Shown here: piece after piece, positions 61,811 through 64,000 of the stretch
Numbering within the stretch: position 1 is the first letter of the stretch
Layout of the letters: each line of letters begins with the position of its first letter
Virus record (IMG/VR): IMGVR_UViG_3300025009_000050
Span: 180,053 to 244,052 of that record
DNA length: 64,000 nucleotides
Source: a virus
Strand: one strand, 5' to 3'
Notes under the pieces: model-generated
What the model was told of the DNA's origin: nothing
What the model saw: only the letters and a program-made list of their open reading frames with translations
Databases searched by the model: none
Translations under genes and position numbers: made by a program

Positions 61811-62116
61811 ATGTTTGGTGAATTTATAAGAGAACTTAGAACATCAAAGAATATAACCAAAGAAGATTTCGCAAAGGCAATAGGACTTAAAGACGTGAAA
61901 GGAGTAGATGTGATAGAAGAGAATAAACTTGAAATTGATTCATTTTCACATCTACTAGAACCAATGGCCAATTACTTTGAAGTAGATCTGCATGTGATAT
62001 ATGATCAGTATTACAAGTGTCTTATATCAGAAAGGTTTGCAACTCTTGGAATGTATTATAACAGAATTGTAGATAAACGGGTTAAGGACGAAGTGCTAGA
62101 CAACCTTAAGTTATAG
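61811..62116 (+). CDS. Xre-like helix-turn-helix regulator
   Basis: ATG 61811 behind AGGAGGTTAC. The N-terminal 70 residues resemble Xre-type domains (FIRELRTSKNITKEDFAKAI then VIEENKLEIDSFSHLLEPMA). It may control the upstream region containing the repeats. Confidence 0.6.
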   Translation: MFGEFIRELRTSKNITKEDFAKAIGLKDVKGVDVIEENKLEIDSFSHLLEPMANYFEVDLHVIYDQYYKCLISERFATLGMYYNRIVDKRVKDEVLDNLKL

Positions 62117-62129
62117 GAGGTGATAGACA

Positions 62130-62549
62130 ATAAAAATCATTCCATATGACGTTAAATACGTTAAAGTTCTTGTTCCACTTCATGTATGTCTTGATCATGT
62201 TGATTTTAAAACATTGATGGATTATTATGACATAACAAGATGGAATACATTCTGTGGAATACCAAATTATCATCAGCATGAATTAATTAATGCAATGGTA
62301 GAGAGACTTGGTTTTTACCCCAATTTATATTATAATGATTATGGTAGTGCAGGTTGGGGCTTTGTGCTTACTGACGATGAAGGTTCAGTGGATACTAATA
62401 ATGTATTTATGCTGAGACTCAATAAAGTAGGCGCATGTATTAATGTGCATGAGGACTTTCCTGAAGCACAAATAATTCCTTTGATTATATACATGAAACA
62501 ACTTATGTTCAACGAAGTTAAGCAGCCATTATTGATTGCTGCTGGTTAG
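62130..62549 (+). CDS. 139-residue protein with AUA start
   Basis: AGGAGGTGAT is followed by ATA 62130, giving (M)KIIPYDVKYVKVLVPLHVCL. An in-frame stop lies just upstream at 62124, and the first in-frame ATG is 62217 with no ribosome site. The product is mixed alpha/beta. Function unknown. Confidence 0.6.
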   Translation: MKIIPYDVKYVKVLVPLHVCLDHVDFKTLMDYYDITRWNTFCGIPNYHQHELINAMVERLGFYPNLYYNDYGSAGWGFVLTDDEGSVDTNNVFMLRLNKVGACINVHEDFPEAQIIPLIIYMKQLMFNEVKQPLLIAAG

Positions 62550-62557
62550 GAGGTTAT

Positions 62558-62998
62558 ATGTTAATTGACATATCAGGTAATCTATTAACTTCTGACTGTA
62601 ATATTATGCTTCATCAAGTTAATTCCTGTGGTAAATTTGCATCAGGTATAGCTGGTCAGATAAGAGAGATGTTTCCCCAAGTTTACCTAGACTATATGAC
62701 CGCTTACAGAAATGGTAGACTTACCTTAGGAAACATAGTAATTACTTACCTACCTAAATTAACATTTGTAAGTATGTGTGCTCAAGCTACTTATGGTAGG
62801 ACAGGTAAGCACACAAATGAAGAAGCATTCAGATTATGCTGCAATAGAGTAAAGCTGTTGATTGATTCTACACCAGGTAAGAAAGTTGGTGTTCCTTGTG
62901 GCATAGGGTGTGGGCTAGGCGGGGCATCATGGTCAGTTATAAGGAACATCATAGATGAAGTGTTTAGGGAGAACACAATCCACATCTATAAGAAATAA
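62558..62998 (+). CDS. Macrodomain protein (ADP-ribose binding or hydrolase)
   Basis: A 146-residue protein with the macrodomain core: HQVNSCGKFASGIAGQI near 19-35 and VGVPCGIGCGLGGASW near the C-terminus. Some members remove ADP-ribose from proteins or hydrolyse ADP-ribose derivatives (TARG1/Poa1-like). It starts behind AGGAGGTTAT and is followed by NAMPT, which supports a role in ADP-ribose/NAD+ metabolism. Confidence 0.75.
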   Translation: MLIDISGNLLTSDCNIMLHQVNSCGKFASGIAGQIREMFPQVYLDYMTAYRNGRLTLGNIVITYLPKLTFVSMCAQATYGRTGKHTNEEAFRLCCNRVKLLIDSTPGKKVGVPCGIGCGLGGASWSVIRNIIDEVFRENTIHIYKK

Positions 62999-63021
62999 TT
63001 AAATAAAGGGGAGAGATTAGG

Positions 63022-64000
63022 ATGAGTTTAGAGACACTAGGTCAAAATCCATTATTTCATACCGATACCTATAATCTTGGACATGGGAGTTTCAAGATTG
63101 ATGTTGGCTTTGAGGGGAGCCACATGTACAATAGGGCGGCAGGCCAGATCTTATTTGGTCTTAGTGAGATAGCTAAACGATGTTTGAATGTGATATTAAC
63201 ACACGAACATATTGACAGAGCTATTAATCGGGCCAAGTTTATGAATCTTGAGTTTCCTGAAGCATTATTCAGACGAGTGGTCAATGAGCTTGATGGCCGT
63301 ATACCACTTAAGGTTGAAATGTTGCCGGAAGGTATCTGGTGTCCAAAAGGTACTCCATTTGCTCAGATACAGAACACCGTTAAAGGTTTTGGTGAGCTCG
63401 TTACCTGGTGGGAAGGTAGACTAATGAAGGGCTGGTGGCCCACGGCACTAGCTACAGAAGCCTTTTATATGAGGCAATACTTACTCCAGACTTGTAAAGA
63501 ACATGGATTTGACTGGGAGAAGTATAAGTGGAGATTCCACAGCTTCGGCTACAGAGGTCATAATTCAGAAGAAGCTGCATATTGGGCTGCAATTGCTTGG
63601 CCATTATTCCTGCATGGGACCGATGATTTCTTGGCTGCAGAGCATGCTGGTTCTAGTGCAGTTATAGGTAGTATTCCAGCACTAGCCCATAAGGTAACAC
63701 AGCAGTTTGATGTTGAAATGGACTGTTGTATACGTGCAATTGATGTTGCAGCAGCTAAAGGTTGGGGCATCGTAGCAATGCCAATTGACACATGGGATGC
63801 TAACAAATTTATCAGCAGAAATATGTACTATCTGCTTCACCGTGCAAAGAATGCTGGTGTGCACGTAGTACTTCGCCCTGATTCAGGACTTGTTGTTGAA
63901 CAAGCCATAGAAATATATAAGTCAGTACAAGAAATTGGAACTGGCAATTGTTCAACAATCATTGGAGAATCAATGTCATTGAGGATAGCCAGAATCAGAG
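63022..64000 (+). CDS. nampT: Nicotinamide phosphoribosyltransferase (partial)
   Basis: The first 326 residues of NAMPT: HTDTYNLGH (13-21), FHSFGYRGHNSEEAAYW (near 172-188), GTDDFLAAEH with the likely catalytic His208, and MPIDTWD then VLRPDSG (near 253-289). NAMPT joins nicotinamide and PRPP to make NMN, the first step of NAD+ salvage. It starts behind GGGGAGAG and is cut off at the right edge. Whether an NMN adenylyltransferase follows outside the window cannot be seen. Confidence 0.85.
   Translation, partial: MSLETLGQNPLFHTDTYNLGHGSFKIDVGFEGSHMYNRAAGQILFGLSEIAKRCLNVILTHEHIDRAINRAKFMNLEFPEALFRRVVNELDGRIPLKVEMLPEGIWCPKGTPFAQIQNTVKGFGELVTWWEGRLMKGWWPTALATEAFYMRQYLLQTCKEHGFDWEKYKWRFHSFGYRGHNSEEAAYWAAIAWPLFLHGTDDFLAAEHAGSSAVIGSIPALAHKVTQQFDVEMDCCIRAIDVAAAKGWGIVAMPIDTWDANKFISRNMYYLLHRAKNAGVHVVLRPDSGLVVEQAIEIYKSVQEIGTGNCSTIIGESMSLRIARIR

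Overview
The window is part of the genome of a large tailed bacteriophage with a contractile tail (myovirus-like). The host is probably a spore-forming Firmicute. Three things point that way: very strong AGGAGG-type ribosome binding sites, an AT-rich composition, and a gene of the YyaC/DUF1256 sporulation family (56395-56970).

Left arm (1-35606, all minus strand) is the packaging, head and tail block. Read in the direction of transcription it runs: a DNA-binding protein, a possible small terminase, small Gly/Ala-rich proteins, a separate terminase-like ATPase, the large terminase, a portal fused to a MuF-like domain, a prohead protease with scaffold-like coiled coil, the major capsid protein, an Ig-domain connector, two sheath-like proteins, three tube-like proteins, two paralogous chaperone-like proteins, a 1991-residue protein in the tape-measure position, and a protein of more than 2139 residues that runs off the left edge. 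That last protein carries a DEDDh exonuclease domain near its N-terminus. Further on it has beta-like (GDKM) and beta'-like (DNDGD) RNA polymerase signatures in one chain. Its place in the tail block suggests it is packaged in the virion and injected.

The divergent control region (about 35156-35830) holds repeated promoter- or operator-like motifs. Right of it everything but one doubtful ORF is on the plus strand. From 35.8 to 46.5 kb there are small genes, a zincin-like protein, paired acidic coiled-coil proteins and two large unknown proteins, separated by many hairpins. From 46.5 to 64 kb there is a dense accessory region of very small genes. It contains a spread family of Cys-rich miniproteins (one membrane-anchored), a tandem zinc-ribbon array, small membrane proteins, a lipoprotein, a radical SAM protein, a NudF-like Nudix hydrolase, YyaC, a DUF488 protein, two proteins with C-terminal J-domains, an Xre-like regulator, a macrodomain protein and a NAMPT that runs off the right edge. 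Nudix, macrodomain and NAMPT together suggest handling of ADP-ribose and restoration of NAD+, perhaps against NAD-depleting defences.

Two RNA-level features stand out. At 57001-57076 the two halves of a canonical tRNA lie in reversed order, 3' half first. This is either a circularly permuted tRNA or a tRNA-like leader that could switch access to the ribosome binding site of the next gene. Separately, at least four genes appear to start at AUA codons placed correctly behind strong ribosome binding sites; one is aligned codon for codon with AUG-starting paralogues.

All assignments come from reading motifs by eye. No database search, folding or coding-potential calculation was run.
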